Made by a program: the position numbers and the translations under genes. DNA of 64,000 bases, taken from positions 62,001-126,000 of the forward strand of contig CAWBSR010000015.1 in NCBI GenBank assembly GCA_963791545.1, given 5' to 3'. Position 1 is the first letter of the stretch. Each line of letters begins with the position of its first letter. Shown piece after piece: positions 1 through 7,475 of this stretch. Origin of the DNA: JALYXV01 sp963791545 (GTDB lineage Bacteria > Actinomycetota > Acidimicrobiia > Acidimicrobiales > Palsa-688). A model generated the notes under the pieces. It searched no databases, was not told the DNA's origin, and saw nothing but the letters and a program-made list of their open reading frames with translations.

Positions 1-668
1 TCCTGGCCCCGATAGAACACGTCCAGGCGGCCGGGACCAGAAGTGCTGACCGCGGGATGTTCGCCGATAGTCGCTGGCATGGAAGGTGTCCCGATCGCCA
101 GCCAGGCGCCACTCCACTTATTGGCGTCGAGATCCCGCCAGTAGAAGTGGGAGTCCGTTCCCAGCACCACCAGGTCAATCCGCCCGGGCGCCCAACTGGT
201 GACGGCCGGAGCCGAAGCGAGAACGCCGTCAGTTCCGAGGGGCTGTGACCAGGTGGTCCATTGACAGCCGCTACACGCAGTCGAGCGTTGCCACAGCTTC
301 CTGTCGCGGCCGGTCACGAACAGGTCGATCCGTCCGGGACCCCACGAGACGACCGATGGCGCGTACATGAGGCCCCCGGGGGGCGCACCGAGCGACCCCC
401 ACGGGATGCTCTGGGTTGACCACCAGACGCTGCCATCGGTGCCGACCACAAACGCCACCGGCCCCAGGTCGGGCAGCCGCACCGTGGCGGGAGGCGACGC
501 GAGGGTGCCGTCGGGACGGAAAAGGGTGCTGTCCGGATAGGGCCCGGCTGGCAATGCCCGGGCCGGGGAGGCGCGCAGCCCGAGGGTGACCAGGCTGGCA
601 GGCAGGAGGGCGAGCAGGGCGCCGGCCACGGTGAGCCAGCGTCGGCGACGGGGGGGGAGGGCGGCCAC
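1..668 (-). CDS. Secreted PLL/DUF346-type lectin-like propeller protein, 3' end cut by the window edge
   Basis: Reading the minus strand from a GTG at 668 gives an open frame that runs off the left edge. It begins with a basic stretch (PPRRRRW) and a hydrophobic segment ending near SPARA, a convincing signal peptide. Repeated blades follow, each carrying the WGPGRIDLF / GPGRLDVF motif about 50 residues apart, which is the hallmark of PLL-like (DUF346) seven-bladed sugar-binding propellers. A small Cys pair (ACSGC) sits in one blade. The same motif recurs in the gene at 52604-54163, but here there is no Cys-rich N-terminal domain. A TTG 21 nt further upstream is an alternative start. The exported, probably carbohydrate-binding role is family inference; the C-terminus is not seen. 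Confidence 0.82.
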   Translation of the reverse strand, partial: MAALPPRRRRWLTVAGALLALLPASLVTLGLRASPARALPAGPYPDSTLFRPDGTLASPPATVRLPDLGPVAFVVGTDGSVWWSTQSIPWGSLGAPPGGLMYAPSVVSWGPGRIDLFVTGRDRKLWQRSTACSGCQWTTWSQPLGTDGVLASAPAVTSWAPGRIDLVVLGTDSHFYWRDLDANKWSGAWLAIGTPSMPATIGEHPAVSTSGPGRLDVFYRGQ

Positions 669-724
669 CCGCCTGAGGTTAAACCGCAAAATGAAAGGCG
701 GTTGTGAACTCCGTCCCTGGCGCC

Positions 725-2671
725 CTATTGCGGACCGAGGTCGACGAGATAGTTGGGCCCATAGCGGGTGGCGGTTGCGCCGGCCCCGAGCTGGCCAATG
801 AGGGAGGTCGCCTCCGACTCGGTGAACATCGGGAATCCCGCCTGGAGCCCGACGTGGACGATCAGGTACCGGACCCGCCGCTCCCGGAGCCGGGCCCGGG
901 CGGCCGGAGCTGGAAGGGCCGCCAGCCGCTCGGCGTCGTCGGAATAGGTCGCGGGCCGGTACTGCGAGTACCCGTTCAGCCGAGGGTGCCAGTCGATGGT
1001 CGACCAGACCATCCGGGGCGGCTCGGTGAACGCCCAGCGCGGGGAGTCGGTCGCCGGGTCGGCCATTGGTAGCTCCACGACCAAGCCGTTGGGGCGGTGG
1101 CTGAGGGCCTGGTAGACGGCCAGGGTGAGGCTGTCCTGGGGGAGGTTGGCCCAGGGGAGGGGCCCGGCCAGCTCCGCCAGGACGGCCAGGCAGGCCACCG
1201 CCGCGACGGCCACCCGGAGCCAGGCCGGCCGCAGTCGTCGGAGGATGGCGTCGAGCCCGGCGCCGGCCAGCACCGCCCCCGCCAGCAGGGTGACCGCGGC
1301 CAGCCGGGCCGGTGCCCGGATACCGGAGAATCCAGGGACGTCACGGTAGAAGAACCGCCACGGCGTCCACTGTCCGTGGGCGCTGGCCCCCGCCGCCAGG
1401 ATTACCGCGGCGACGCCGATCGCGACGGTCAAGGCGATGAAGCGCCGCCGGGCGGCCGGTCGCACCACCGGGGCCACCGGGGCCGCCGGGGCCGCCGGAT
1501 GGGCGGGGGCGGCCGGATGGGCGGGGGTTGCCGGATGGGCCGGGGCCGCCGGATCGTCGCCCCGGCGGCGTCGAGCACCGCGCCCGCCGAGAACCAGGGC
1601 GACGGCGCCGACCGCGGCCAGCGCCATCACCATGAAGCCGGGAAAGAGGTGCCGCTCGGACGCCCCGGGGGAGTTGTCGGCGGCCAGGCGCCCATACAGG
1701 TAGCTGCCCGGCGTGGGCCGCACCAGGTCGCGAGCGTGGAGGCTCAAGGCGGTGGCCGGCGGCGCCTGGCGCACCGCTTGGCGGACGTCGTGATAGGGGA
1801 TGAAGCTGGGCGCCGCGATCAGGGTGATGACGGCCGCCACCGCCAGCGCCAGCCCGAGCGAGCCGGTGATGCGCCCTCGAAGCGAGATCAGCCACCCGAT
1901 CACGACGACGACGACCGCCACCGCGTACACGCCGACCCAGGACTGGGCGCCGAGCAAGATGGCCAGATTGACCAGCCCGAGGCCGATCGCGACGCTGACG
2001 CGGGGCCGTTCCAGCAGCTTGAAGAGCAGCAACAGGCCGAGGGGGAGCAGCCCCACCAGCTGCAGGGGGGGATGCCCGGTCTGGCTCCAGATGAAGGCGG
2101 AAAAGCCGGCCGCCAGCCCCGCCAGCACCCCGGCTTCGCTGCGCCGGGTCAGCCAGCGGGTGAGCGAATAGGTCGCGCCCATGTTGAGCCCGAGTTCGCC
2201 CAGCCACAGCAGATTGAGGGACAGGGCCCAGTTGTGGCTGATGGCATACAGGGCGTTGTAGACGGGCGCCACCGATAGCAGGTCGTCGCCGTAGGCGAGC
2301 GTGTGGGGGGCAGGCGAATAGATGTTGGCGTCGAAGATCGACATCGGGTGGGAGACGACGGCGTGCCGGATCAGGGCATGGCCGTCCCAGCGCAGCGCCC
2401 AGATGGTCGCCGCGGGATCGCTCAGGTTGCCCAGCAGGTGGTGCGCCAACTGGCCCGGGGTGCGCCGGACCATGGCCATCTCGGCCACCAGGAACACGAC
2501 GGTGACAAGCGTCCGGCGCCGCCATGGAGGCGGCCCCCATTCGTCCTCCTCGACCGGCGGTTCGGCAATCGGCGCCGGGGCGTTGGGGGCCCGGCCGGCC
2601 GCCTTGGTGCCCGCCTTGGTCCCGGCTTCCTTCGCCTTATCGAGGCCGATCTTGGGGGCCGCCAATGGCAT
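725..2671 (-). CDS. Polytopic GT-C-like integral membrane protein
   Basis: 648 residues with about ten or more hydrophobic helices after a charged Ala/Lys-rich N-terminus, a loop motif YSPAPHTLAYGDDLL early on, and a periplasmic-looking C-terminal part. This layout matches uncharacterised actinobacterial GT-C or YfhO-like glycosyltransferases that use polyprenyl-phosphate sugars, but I see no diagnostic catalytic motif, so the activity is inferred. About residues 370-400 are a low-complexity APAHPA-type loop with repeated codons. It lies downstream of the polyprenyl-phospho-pentose operon, so use of that donor is plausible. The ATG at 2671 follows only a weak ribosome binding site. Confidence 0.72.
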   Translation of the reverse strand: MPLAAPKIGLDKAKEAGTKAGTKAAGRAPNAPAPIAEPPVEEDEWGPPPWRRRTLVTVVFLVAEMAMVRRTPGQLAHHLLGNLSDPAATIWALRWDGHALIRHAVVSHPMSIFDANIYSPAPHTLAYGDDLLSVAPVYNALYAISHNWALSLNLLWLGELGLNMGATYSLTRWLTRRSEAGVLAGLAAGFSAFIWSQTGHPPLQLVGLLPLGLLLLFKLLERPRVSVAIGLGLVNLAILLGAQSWVGVYAVAVVVVVIGWLISLRGRITGSLGLALAVAAVITLIAAPSFIPYHDVRQAVRQAPPATALSLHARDLVRPTPGSYLYGRLAADNSPGASERHLFPGFMVMALAAVGAVALVLGGRGARRRRGDDPAAPAHPATPAHPAAPAHPAAPAAPVAPVVRPAARRRFIALTVAIGVAAVILAAGASAHGQWTPWRFFYRDVPGFSGIRAPARLAAVTLLAGAVLAGAGLDAILRRLRPAWLRVAVAAVACLAVLAELAGPLPWANLPQDSLTLAVYQALSHRPNGLVVELPMADPATDSPRWAFTEPPRMVWSTIDWHPRLNGYSQYRPATYSDDAERLAALPAPAARARLRERRVRYLIVHVGLQAGFPMFTESEATSLIGQLGAGATATRYGPNYLVDLGPQ

Positions 2672-2790
2672 GGGGCAAACCCCTCAGTCGGCGGCGACGT
2701 GAAGGGCGACCATAGGCAAAGGCGACATTAGTCCCACCCGTTTCTGGCTGCGGCGAGCCAAAGAGTGGGGAAAAAGGGGCTTCGGCGTCC

Positions 2791-3393
2791 TCAGACGCGC
2801 ACCGGATGATCGGCCATGGCGAGCAACTCGCGATCGCCGGCGCTGTCTCCGTACGCCCACAACTGGTAGGGCGTATCGGGCAGGGCCTGGGCCAACCAGG
2901 CCCGCAGCCGGGCTGACTTCTCGACGCCGCGCACATTGGGTCCGTGCAACCGCCCTGTGAGCCGGCCGTCTTCGCCGACTTCCAGCCGGGTGGCCAGCAC
3001 CTGGTCGAAGCCCAGGGCGGCGCCCGTGGGCGCCAGGTACACCTCCAGCGACGCCGAGACCATGACCAAACGGTGCCCCTGCTCCTGGTGCCAGGCGACC
3101 CGTTCCGCCATGGCGGGACGGATGCGCGGCGCCAGCAGGGTGGCGTAGCTCCGGCCCAACTCCGCCAGCCGATCGGCGGGATAGCCGCTCAGGAGCCGCT
3201 TCACCAGGACCGCCTTGGACGCGTCGCGGCGCCCGTTGCGGTATGCCTGGGCCGACGAAGGTGACGAGACGATCACGACCCGGCCGAAGTGGCGCGGTCC
3301 CACCGCCTTCACCAAGAAGGGCATGAAGCTGTCGCCTCGGATCATGGTGCCGTCGAAGTCGAAGGCGGCCACGCCCTGTCGCGGCTCGCTCAA
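2791..3393 (-). CDS. HAD-IB family phosphatase (candidate phosphatase of the decaprenyl-phospho-pentose pathway)
   Basis: HAD superfamily subclass IB (SerB-like) hydrolase. Motif I is AFDFDGTM (nucleophile and acid/base Asp at residues 12 and 14 from the chosen start), motif II is MVSAS, and motif III/IV is YGDSAGD. The start chosen is a TTG at 3393 that overlaps the stop of the dprE2-like gene (TTGA), giving about 200 residues. A longer in-frame TTG at 3471 would add only a Pro/Ala-rich tail overlapping that gene by 82 nt. It is the last gene of the ubiA-dprE1-dprE2 operon, a place suited to removing the 5-phosphate of decaprenyl-phospho-5-phosphoribose; mycobacteria use a different phosphatase there. 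That role is inference from context. Confidence 0.8.
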   Translation of the reverse strand: MSEPRQGVAAFDFDGTMIRGDSFMPFLVKAVGPRHFGRVVIVSSPSSAQAYRNGRRDASKAVLVKRLLSGYPADRLAELGRSYATLLAPRIRPAMAERVAWHQEQGHRLVMVSASLEVYLAPTGAALGFDQVLATRLEVGEDGRLTGRLHGPNVRGVEKSARLRAWLAQALPDTPYQLWAYGDSAGDRELLAMADHPVRV

Positions 3394-4151
3394 ATCTTCA
3401 GGCGCCGGAAGATTGGGCGGGGCAGGTGGCGGACGACCGTCATGAGCCCCCGCAGGAGCCCCGGGACCCAAATGATCTCCTTGCCTTGGCGCAACGCCGC
3501 CTCGGTGGCCATCGCCACCGCCTCCGGCGTCGTCGATAGGGGGGGCGGCTTCAAACCCTCGGTCATCTTGGTGGTGACGAAGCCGGGTCGGACGATCAGG
3601 ACCCCGGCACCGGTCCCCTGCAGGCTGTCGCCCAGCCCTTGGGCAAAGCCGTCCAGGCCCGCCTTGGACGAGCCGTAGATGAAGTTGGCCTTGCGGACCC
3701 GCTCGCCCGCCACCGAGGAGAGCACGACGAGGGTGCCATGCCCCTGGACCCGTAGCCGGCGGGCCGCGGCCAATCCTGCCGAGACGGCGCCGACGTAGTT
3801 GACCAACGCCAGGCGCACCGCCCCGTCCCCGCCGGCGGCGTCGGCCTCGGCGTCGCTCAGCAGGCCGAAGGCGAGGACGATGACGTCGAGGTCGCCGAGC
3901 AGGCGGGCCGCCTCTTCCATGACCACGTCGTGGCGGGCGGTGTCCAGGGCGTCGAAGTCGATGGTGACCACCCGCTTGGCGCCGGCGCCGGTTTCCTCCT
4001 TGGCGGCGGCTTCCAGGGCGTCCCGGTCGCGCCCCGCCAGCGCCACCGAGGCCCCTCGGGGCTCCGCCAGCCGGCGGGCGATGGCCCGCCCGATGTCGGA
4101 CGTGCCACCGAGCACCAGCACCGACTGGACATCGCCGAGACCGTCTTTCAC
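3390..4151 (-). CDS. dprE2: DprE2-like SDR: decaprenylphospho-2-keto-pentose reductase
   Basis: Short-chain dehydrogenase of 253 residues. The N-terminal nucleotide-binding motif is VLGGTSDIGRAIA, followed by LAGRD, the LSSVAGER strand and the active-site YGSSKAGLDGF (Tyr-x3-Lys), with IVRPGFVTTKM after it. Together with the adjacent DprE1-like oxidase it would reduce the 2-keto intermediate to decaprenylphosphoryl-arabinose. I take the GTG at 4151, four bases after the dprE1 stop and preceded by GAGCGAGAGG. A longer in-frame start would run through the upstream gene. The order dprE1-dprE2 is the classic arrangement in Mycobacteriales. Confidence 0.85.
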   Translation of the reverse strand: MKDGLGDVQSVLVLGGTSDIGRAIARRLAEPRGASVALAGRDRDALEAAAKEETGAGAKRVVTIDFDALDTARHDVVMEEAARLLGDLDVIVLAFGLLSDAEADAAGGDGAVRLALVNYVGAVSAGLAAARRLRVQGHGTLVVLSSVAGERVRKANFIYGSSKAGLDGFAQGLGDSLQGTGAGVLIVRPGFVTTKMTEGLKPPPLSTTPEAVAMATEAALRQGKEIIWVPGLLRGLMTVVRHLPRPIFRRLKI

Positions 4152-4155
4152 GGCG

Positions 4156-5541
4156 TCACGCCTCTCGCTCGTCTCGCAGGGGCCACAACCGCCGGGCCAG
4201 GTCGGAGTGCATCCGGTTGTCGGGGTCGAGCTCGTGGCGGATCTTGCGCCAGCGGTCGAGCTCGGGGTACATGGCGGCCAGCAACTCGGGGCGCATCCGT
4301 GCATCCTTGGCCAGGTAGACCCGGCCTCCGGCGGCTGCCACTTCCTCGTCCAGCCGGTCGAGGAGCCGGGCCAGGTCGGGCGTCGCCGCGGGGAGATCGA
4401 GGGCCAGCGTCCACCCCGCCATGGGGAACGACAGCGGTCCCGGGTTCCCCGGTCCGAACCGCTTGAGCACGGTCAGGAATGACGGGCACCGGGCCCCGCT
4501 CAGGGCCTCCAGGGCCCGGCGGACCATGGCGCCGCCATCCATGGGGACCACGAACTGGTACTGGACGAAGCCCCGCCGGCCGTACACCCGGTTCCAACCC
4601 GCCACCGCGTCCAGGGGATGGAAAAACGCCCCGATCGATTGGAGCTCCCCTTCCCGATTGCGGGGCGCCTTGCGGAACCAGGCCTGGTTGAAGGCGGCCA
4701 CGGTGAGGGGATTGAGGAGGCCGTCGGGGACCCACCGCGGCGCCGGCAGCCCGGGGCCGGGTTGAAAAGCCAGCCGGGGTCGGGAGGCGGGAACCTCGGC
4801 GCGGGTGGCATGGTCGCCCCGGGTCAGCACCGCGCGCCCCAGCGACCGTCCCCGGGCCAGCGAGTCCACCCAGGCCACCGAGTAGCGGTACCGGTCGTCG
4901 GAACCCGACATGGCCGCCATGACGGCGTCGAGGTTCGCCAGACGAGAAGTGTCGACCCGGATGAGGGAGGTTTCGACCGCCAGCAAGCGGAGGGTGGCAG
5001 CGACGATCAGGCCGGTCAGGCCCATTCCCCCCGCCGTCGACCAGAAGAAGTCGGGCAGCGACTCCGGGGATACCGTGATGCGCCCCAGCGCCGGGGTCTC
5101 CAGCACGATCTGGCTCACGTGGTTGGCGAAGCTGCCGTCGCGGTGGTGGTTCTTGCCGTGGATGTCCGAGGCGATGGCTCCGCCCACCGTCACCTGGCGG
5201 GTCCCCGGAGTGACCATCGGGAACAGACCCAACGGCAGCAAGGTCCGCATCAGCCAGTCCAGGCTGACCCCGGGCTCCACGGTTATCGACCGGGTCGCCA
5301 GGTCCAGGTCGAGCAGCCGGTCGAGCCCGGTGGTGACCACCACGTCGCCGCCGGCATTCTGAGCGGGATCGCCGTAGCTTCGCCCCAGGCCCCGGGCGAT
5401 CACGCCCCGGGGCCCGGCCGCCTCCAGCGCCCGGCAGGCGTCGTCGATGGTCGCAGGCGTGGTGACCCGAGCCCGGCTGGGCGCGGTGCCCCCCCAGCCG
5501 CTCAGCAGCGAGAAGCCGCCCGGGGCGACCGGCTGGTGCAC
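4156..5541 (-). CDS. dprE1: DprE1-like FAD-dependent decaprenylphosphoryl-ribose 2'-oxidase
   Basis: FAD-linked oxidase (VAO/PCMH type) closely matching DprE1. It has GWGGTAPS, ARGLGRSYGD, the FAD-binding TPGTRQVTVGGAIASDIHGK segment with the conserved His, FNQAWFRK, and YLAKDAR with the substrate-site Lys. It oxidises the 2'-OH of decaprenylphosphoryl-ribose, the first half of epimerisation to arabinose. From a GTG at 5541 the length is 461 residues, the size of the mycobacterial enzyme, five bases after the ubiA stop; a TTG at 5583 would overlap ubiA. Residue 380 (motif GWTLALDL) is Ala where M. tuberculosis DprE1 has Cys387 (GWNICVDF), the covalent target of benzothiazinones. Confidence 0.9.
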   Translation of the reverse strand: MHQPVAPGGFSLLSGWGGTAPSRARVTTPATIDDACRALEAAGPRGVIARGLGRSYGDPAQNAGGDVVVTTGLDRLLDLDLATRSITVEPGVSLDWLMRTLLPLGLFPMVTPGTRQVTVGGAIASDIHGKNHHRDGSFANHVSQIVLETPALGRITVSPESLPDFFWSTAGGMGLTGLIVAATLRLLAVETSLIRVDTSRLANLDAVMAAMSGSDDRYRYSVAWVDSLARGRSLGRAVLTRGDHATRAEVPASRPRLAFQPGPGLPAPRWVPDGLLNPLTVAAFNQAWFRKAPRNREGELQSIGAFFHPLDAVAGWNRVYGRRGFVQYQFVVPMDGGAMVRRALEALSGARCPSFLTVLKRFGPGNPGPLSFPMAGWTLALDLPAATPDLARLLDRLDEEVAAAGGRVYLAKDARMRPELLAAMYPELDRWRKIRHELDPDNRMHSDLARRLWPLRDEREA

Positions 5542-5546
5542 CGGGC

Positions 5547-6626
5547 TCAGCGGTACACGCCGAGCGCGAACAGGACGGCCCAAATGAGGCCCAGGCCGAG
5601 GAGCAACCGGTCCCCGAGGACGACGTCCTCAGGCGCCCCACCCCGGCCCTCATCGATGACCAACCCGTAGCGCATCAGGGCCAGGGTGAAGGGCACGATG
5701 GACAGCTGGAACCACAAGGTGGCGTGGCCTTCATGGGGAGTGACCGCCTTCACGTTCTCGAACGCCCACAGGCAGTAGCCGGTGACGCACACGGTGGCGC
5801 TCATGATGAGCACCGAGCGGAGGAAAGCCACCGTGTAGGAGGCCAACGCCGACCCGGCACCAACCGCGGCGGGCCCACCCGCCTCGCCCGGCCCACCCGA
5901 CCCGGCGGCCTGCGACCCGGCGGCCTGCGACCCGGCGGCCTGCGACCCGGCGGCCTGCGACCCGGCGGCCTGGGACGCGGCGGCCTGGGCCACCGCCAGG
6001 TCGGCCAGCCGCTTGCCGGTGACCATGAACAGGCTGGCGAAGGTGGCCACGATGAGGAACCACTGCGAAATCGGCACCCCAACCGCCACCGCTCCCGCGA
6101 TGGCCCGCAGCACGAAGCCCGACGCCACCGCGGCCAGATCCAGCACCGGCTCGTGCTTCAGCCACAGGCTGTAGGCGACCTGGACGGCTACGTAGATCAC
6201 CAGCACCAGGAGGAACTTGCCGGCCACCAGGGCCGAAAGGGTGACCCCGAGCGCCACTAGGGCGATCCCGATCGCCCGGGCCGCCCCCACCCCGATCACG
6301 CCGGCCGCCACCGGCCGCAGGCGCTTGCGGGGATGCAACCGGTCGGCGGGCGCGTCCACGGCGTCGTTGATGAAGTAGACGCCACTCGCCACCACGCAGA
6401 AGATCACGAACGCGGCAACGGTGTCGACGATGGCGTGGCCGTGGGTCATCACCCCGGCCGCCCCCGGCGCCGCGAAGATGAGGACGTTCTTGGTCCACTG
6501 CTTGGGCCGGGCGGTGCGGATGAGGCCCCCGGCGAGCGAAGACCGCCAGCCGGTCGGAGGCCCGGCGTCCGACTCGACCATGGCGGCGAGGTCACGACCC
6601 ACGACGCCCCATCGTAGGTGAGGCAT
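5547..6626 (-). CDS. ubiA: UbiA-family decaprenyl-phosphate phosphoribosyltransferase
   Basis: Polytopic UbiA prenyltransferase of 359 residues that should transfer phosphoribose from PRPP to decaprenyl phosphate in the membrane. Early motif RTARPKQWTKN and the first Asp-rich motif NDAVDAPADRLHPRKRLRP are typical of the DPPR synthase branch (Rv3806c type); a second conserved segment is GKRLADL. Straight after it the protein carries a run of six SQAAG-type pentapeptides plus a Gly-rich stretch in what should be a cytoplasmic loop, absent from usual members (about 300 residues). It is first in the operon with dprE1, dprE2 and the HAD gene. ATG 6626 is used; an internal ATG at 6581 is also possible. 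Confidence 0.88.
   Translation of the reverse strand: MPHLRWGVVGRDLAAMVESDAGPPTGWRSSLAGGLIRTARPKQWTKNVLIFAAPGAAGVMTHGHAIVDTVAAFVIFCVVASGVYFINDAVDAPADRLHPRKRLRPVAAGVIGVGAARAIGIALVALGVTLSALVAGKFLLVLVIYVAVQVAYSLWLKHEPVLDLAAVASGFVLRAIAGAVAVGVPISQWFLIVATFASLFMVTGKRLADLAVAQAAASQAAGSQAAGSQAAGSQAAGSQAAGSGGPGEAGGPAAVGAGSALASYTVAFLRSVLIMSATVCVTGYCLWAFENVKAVTPHEGHATLWFQLSIVPFTLALMRYGLVIDEGRGGAPEDVVLGDRLLLGLGLIWAVLFALGVYR
5900..5989 (-). repeat. Six tandem 15-bp repeats inside ubiA
   Basis: Six consecutive copies of a 15-mer (gacccggcggcctgc and close variants, plus strand), in frame, encoding SQAAG units on the minus strand. The first four copies are identical; the last two differ by one or two bases. 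Copy number is likely to vary by slipped-strand mispairing without changing the frame. Confidence 0.95.
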
Positions 6627-6686
6627 CCCTTATGGCAGCAGTCAGTCCTGTTCGGGGAGCAGCTACCGGGGGAGGGGACCCGTCAT

Positions 6687-7037
6687 TTACCGGATCAGGT
6701 CGGCCGTGAGGGCATCCAGCTCCGGGCCGATGAAGTCGAGCGAGCGTCGCAACACGCTGACCACGGCATCTCCGGCATCGGCGTCGGCCAGGGCGCTGGC
6801 CGCCAGCAGGTGGGCGTCGAGGCGGCTACGGAGCTGGTGGAGCCGCCACCCGAGCGGCGTCTGGACCCCGCACTCCAGCAGTACCGCCAAGAGGGCGTCG
6901 CTCGCCTGGCGCAGCGCCTGAGCCGCCTCGACGGCGCCCGCCGGTCCCGGGTCGCCATTTTCGCCCAGGAGCTGCCGCGCCCGGCCGAGCAGGTCCTGGA
7001 GGGTGGGCATCCAGTGCTGGGCTTGGACCGTCGTCAC
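6687..7037 (-). CDS. Small all-helical protein of unknown function
   Basis: 116 residues from a GTG at 7037 with AGGAT about a dozen bases upstream. The sequence is Leu/Ala-rich and reads as three or four amphipathic helices (DLLGRARQLLG, LRQASDALLAVLLE, LHQLRSRLDAHLLAAS), with no signal peptide, membrane segment or cysteine cluster. I do not recognise the family. A longer frame to 7118 adds an Arg/His-rich tail that looks like a shadow. It stands alone between ubiA and the Dabb gene. Confidence 0.55.
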   Translation of the reverse strand: MTTVQAQHWMPTLQDLLGRARQLLGENGDPGPAGAVEAAQALRQASDALLAVLLECGVQTPLGWRLHQLRSRLDAHLLAASALADADAGDAVVSVLRRSLDFIGPELDALTADLIR

Positions 7038-7176
7038 GGCCCGGCGATCCTGACCGGCTCGACGGCCCCGGTGACGCTGGTGGTCGTGGTCACGACGCCT
7101 CCCAGGGTCCGGTGACAAAGGGGACTGTAGGGAGCCGTCCTTGTGGGGTACTAGAGGAAAACCCTGTGGATTTGTG

Positions 7177-7470
7177 TCAATCCGAGAGCTCGAACTGGCA
7201 ACGTTCGATGCGCTCGGCCAGCGGGAGGATCAGTTCCCGGCGGATCCGGTCGTGCTCCGGGTCTCGGTCGTAGGCCGCGAAGGCCTCGGTGTCCTCGAAG
7301 TCGGCCACCATGGCCAGGTCCATGTTGCCGGGCCGAAGGCCGAGATCCGGTCCCATGGCGAAGGCGATGCGACGAGGAACGTCGAGGGCGGCCAGCTCGG
7401 ATCGGACCTGTTCGAGCCGCTCGGGCGTCGCGGTGCTGTTGACCCGGACCAGCAGCACGTGGCGGATCAT
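7177..7470 (-). CDS. Dabb-domain (stress-responsive A/B barrel) protein
   Basis: 97 residues starting MIRHVLLVRV, with the Dabb pattern: a beta strand, a charged helix (LEQVRSELAAL), a central GPDLGL...DLAMVADFED segment, then FAAYDRDPEHDRIRRELI. Dimeric ferredoxin-like alpha/beta barrels of this family include stress-induced proteins and some small-molecule cyclases; the substrate cannot be predicted. The start is ATG 7470, five bases after the Kelch gene stop, so the two are probably co-transcribed. Confidence 0.83.
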   Translation of the reverse strand: MIRHVLLVRVNSTATPERLEQVRSELAALDVPRRIAFAMGPDLGLRPGNMDLAMVADFEDTEAFAAYDRDPEHDRIRRELILPLAERIERCQFELSD

Positions 7471-7475
7471 GGGCT

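Noticed and set aside
1097..2278. Long plus-strand frame rich in Arg/Gly/Gln
   Set aside because: Antisense shadow of the GT-C-like membrane gene, typical of high-GC DNA; no recognisable domain.
5900..5989. Possible CRISPR-like direct repeats
   Set aside because: Fifteen-base tandem units without spacers, in frame inside ubiA; likewise the arrays at 16566 and 60340.
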